Assembly: GCA_002779825.1 (NCBI GenBank)
Contig: PEVN01000328.1
Coordinates: forward strand, 1-33,907
Length of the DNA: 33,907 nt
Direction: 5' to 3'
Source: Armatimonadetes bacterium CG06_land_8_20_14_3_00_66_21
GTDB lineage: Bacteria > Armatimonadota > Abditibacteriia > CG2-30-66-41
Shown here piece after piece: positions 32,682 through 33,907 of this stretch. Below the pieces are notes generated by a model that was not told where the DNA came from, did not search any database, and worked only from the letters and a program-made list of their open reading frames with translations. The translations under genes and the position numbers were made by a program. Positions within the stretch are counted from its first letter, which is position 1. Each line of letters starts with the position of its first letter.

Positions 32682-33812
32682 ATGCGCGTCCTCTACCTCA
32701 ACCACGTTTCCCAGGTGGGCGGCGCGGAGACGAGCCTGCTCTCGATGGTAGCGGGCGCGCGCGGCGCGGGCGTCGATTCGCGCGTTGTCCTCCCGGGGCC
32801 GGGTCCTCTGGCCGACAGGCTCCAAGCGCTGGGAGTGCCGGTTGACCGGGCGCCGCTCTACCGCGTCCACCGAACGAAGAACCCGCTTCGGCTGGCACGC
32901 CTGGGCCTAACCCTCGAACGCGTCGCCCATCGGCTGGAGGGTCTGTCTCGGCGCAATGAGGTCGACGTAGTCCACTCCAACAGTACCACCGCACACCTCT
33001 TCGCCGCCTACGCCCGTCCCCGCCTCGGCGCACCCCTGGTGTGGCACGTTCGCGATCTCGTGTCGCTGGGGCGCTGGGCACCGTGGCTTTCCACCCAAGC
33101 GCGAGCGATCCTCGCGATCTCGCAGGCGGCAGCGGACAAACTCGTCGAAGAGGGCACTGAGAGCGAGAAGATCGCCGTCATCCACCCGGGCGTTGCGGCT
33201 CCCGAGACGCACAACCGACGCGCGGAAATCCGCGCGGAATGGGGGTGCACTGACGAACAGGTAGTCTTCGGGATGGCCGGGCAGATTGTGCCGTGGAAGG
33301 GTCATCGCGACTTCCTCAACGCGGCGACGATCGTGGCCAACAAGTTTGACGAGGCTCGCTTCGCCCTGGTGGGAGACGACCTGTTCGGGGACCATCCGGA
33401 CCTCTGCACCGAAGTGCGGGCCAGGGCAGCCGCGCCGCCTTTGGCGGGCCGAGCAATCGTCACCGGGCACCGGGAAGACATCGGCGACGTGCTGGACGCC
33501 GTAGACTGCCTTGTGCTCCCCTCCCATGGCGAGCCCTTCGGTCGGGTGCTCGTGGAGGCGATGCTGCTGGGGAAACCGGTCGTCGCGACCGGTGCTGGCG
33601 GCCCGAGAGAGATCGTCGAGCAGGGCGCCACCGGTCTGCTCGTCCCCCAGCAAGATCCCGCAGCGCTGGCCGCGGCGATGCTGGAGGTCGCCCGGAACCG
33701 CGCGGACGCAGCGCGGATGGGCGCAGGGGGGCGCCGCCGCGCTCGCCTCCTTTTCAGCGTGGAACGGAACGTCGAGAAAACGGTCGAAGTGTACCGCGAC
33801 CTTCTCGGCTGA
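32682..33812 (+). CDS. Family 4 glycosyltransferase (GT-B)
   Basis: This encodes 376 residues from the ATG at 32682, 33 bases after the ACP. The N-terminal Rossmann domain starts MRVLYLNHVSQVGGAETSL and the acceptor-side motif VVHSNSTTAHLFAA follows. The C-terminal donor-binding domain contains VFGMAGQIVPWKGHRDFL and SHGEPFGRVLVEAM, the EX7E motif of retaining GT4 enzymes. It transfers a sugar from a nucleotide donor to an unknown acceptor. It is the last gene in the window, and the cluster may continue beyond the right edge. Confidence 0.92.
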   Translation: MRVLYLNHVSQVGGAETSLLSMVAGARGAGVDSRVVLPGPGPLADRLQALGVPVDRAPLYRVHRTKNPLRLARLGLTLERVAHRLEGLSRRNEVDVVHSNSTTAHLFAAYARPRLGAPLVWHVRDLVSLGRWAPWLSTQARAILAISQAAADKLVEEGTESEKIAVIHPGVAAPETHNRRAEIRAEWGCTDEQVVFGMAGQIVPWKGHRDFLNAATIVANKFDEARFALVGDDLFGDHPDLCTEVRARAAAPPLAGRAIVTGHREDIGDVLDAVDCLVLPSHGEPFGRVLVEAMLLGKPVVATGAGGPREIVEQGATGLLVPQQDPAALAAAMLEVARNRADAARMGAGGRRRARLLFSVERNVEKTVEVYRDLLG

Positions 33813-33859
33813 GCGGCGCCCGGCAGTCGACACGTATACCCGCGAAGGTTGGGAACACA

Positions 33860-33882
33860 CCGAAGTCCCGGTGCGACTTCGG
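33860..33882 (+). terminator. Hairpin after the last glycosyltransferase
   Basis: There is a perfect 8-bp stem (CCGAAGTC, loop CCGGTGC, GACTTCGG) 48 bases after the stop. It has no T-run, so termination is uncertain. Confidence 0.35.
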
Positions 33883-33907
33883 CTCCGTCTGGGAGAATAC
33901 CCTCTGT

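Overview
This is a GC-rich (roughly 65% by eye) bacterial window. Genes mostly have clear Shine-Dalgarno sites, with ATG, GTG and TTG starts and both TAG and TGA stops. At least eight intergenic sites show the same sigma70-like promoter form, TTGNNN, then exactly 17 bases, then TANNNT. The gene content (secreted parallel beta-helix proteins, a ceramidase-type hydrolase, a GH20-like glycosidase, rhamnulokinase, a UVR-motif protein, PIN and HepT/MntA toxin-antitoxin genes) resembles uncultured Armatimonadota or Planctomycetota. That placement is an inference, because no rRNA or other phylogenetic marker is present.

Layout. (1) 0.1-2.4 kb: a broken export locus, with an ABC half-transporter lacking its ATPase domain, a frameshifted HlyD-like adaptor and a small membrane protein. 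(2) 2.4-7.1 kb: carbohydrate and lipid scavenging genes (rhamnulokinase on the minus strand, then a secreted beta-helix protein and a ceramidase-like hydrolase). (3) 7.2-14.8 kb: a zone of truncated and chimeric genes. It holds an antitoxin-like gene with an internal duplication, a PIN toxin cut off and fused in frame to a beta-helix gene, and a frameshifted histidine kinase lacking the end of its ATPase domain. Intact here are an alpha/beta hydrolase, a TauE/SafE permease and an AAC(3)-like acetyltransferase. A truncated GH20-like gene carries a 176-bp fold-back mobile element inserted in frame. (4) 14.8-16.9 kb: two small conserved proteins, a 21-bp hairpin tandem array and a MntA-HepT toxin-antitoxin pair. 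(5) 17.2-22.3 kb: aconitase, a UVR-motif protein, an ECF-like sigma factor and a transsulfuration enzyme. The last two are divergent. The minus-strand leader of the sigma factor contains a convincing SAM-clan riboswitch followed by a terminator.

(6) 22.4-33.8 kb is the most interesting part. It is a co-directional, partly translationally coupled cluster that combines 2-oxoacid dehydrogenase parts (lipoyl plus peripheral-subunit-binding protein without the acyltransferase domain, E1 alpha, E1 beta) with type II fatty acid/polyketide parts (holo-ACP synthase, ketoreductase, a catalytically complete ketosynthase, a ketosynthase-like partner without catalytic residues, and an acyl carrier protein). 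It also has a secreted esterase and two glycosyltransferases. No E3, E2 acyltransferase domain, malonyl transferase, dehydratase, enoyl reductase or thioesterase is visible. The simplest reading is a biosynthetic system that makes an acyl starter by oxidative decarboxylation of a 2-oxoacid on a lipoyl arm, passes it to a dedicated ACP/KS pair, and makes a glycosylated short acyl or polyketide product. This is a hypothesis from gene content. The cluster may continue past the right edge.
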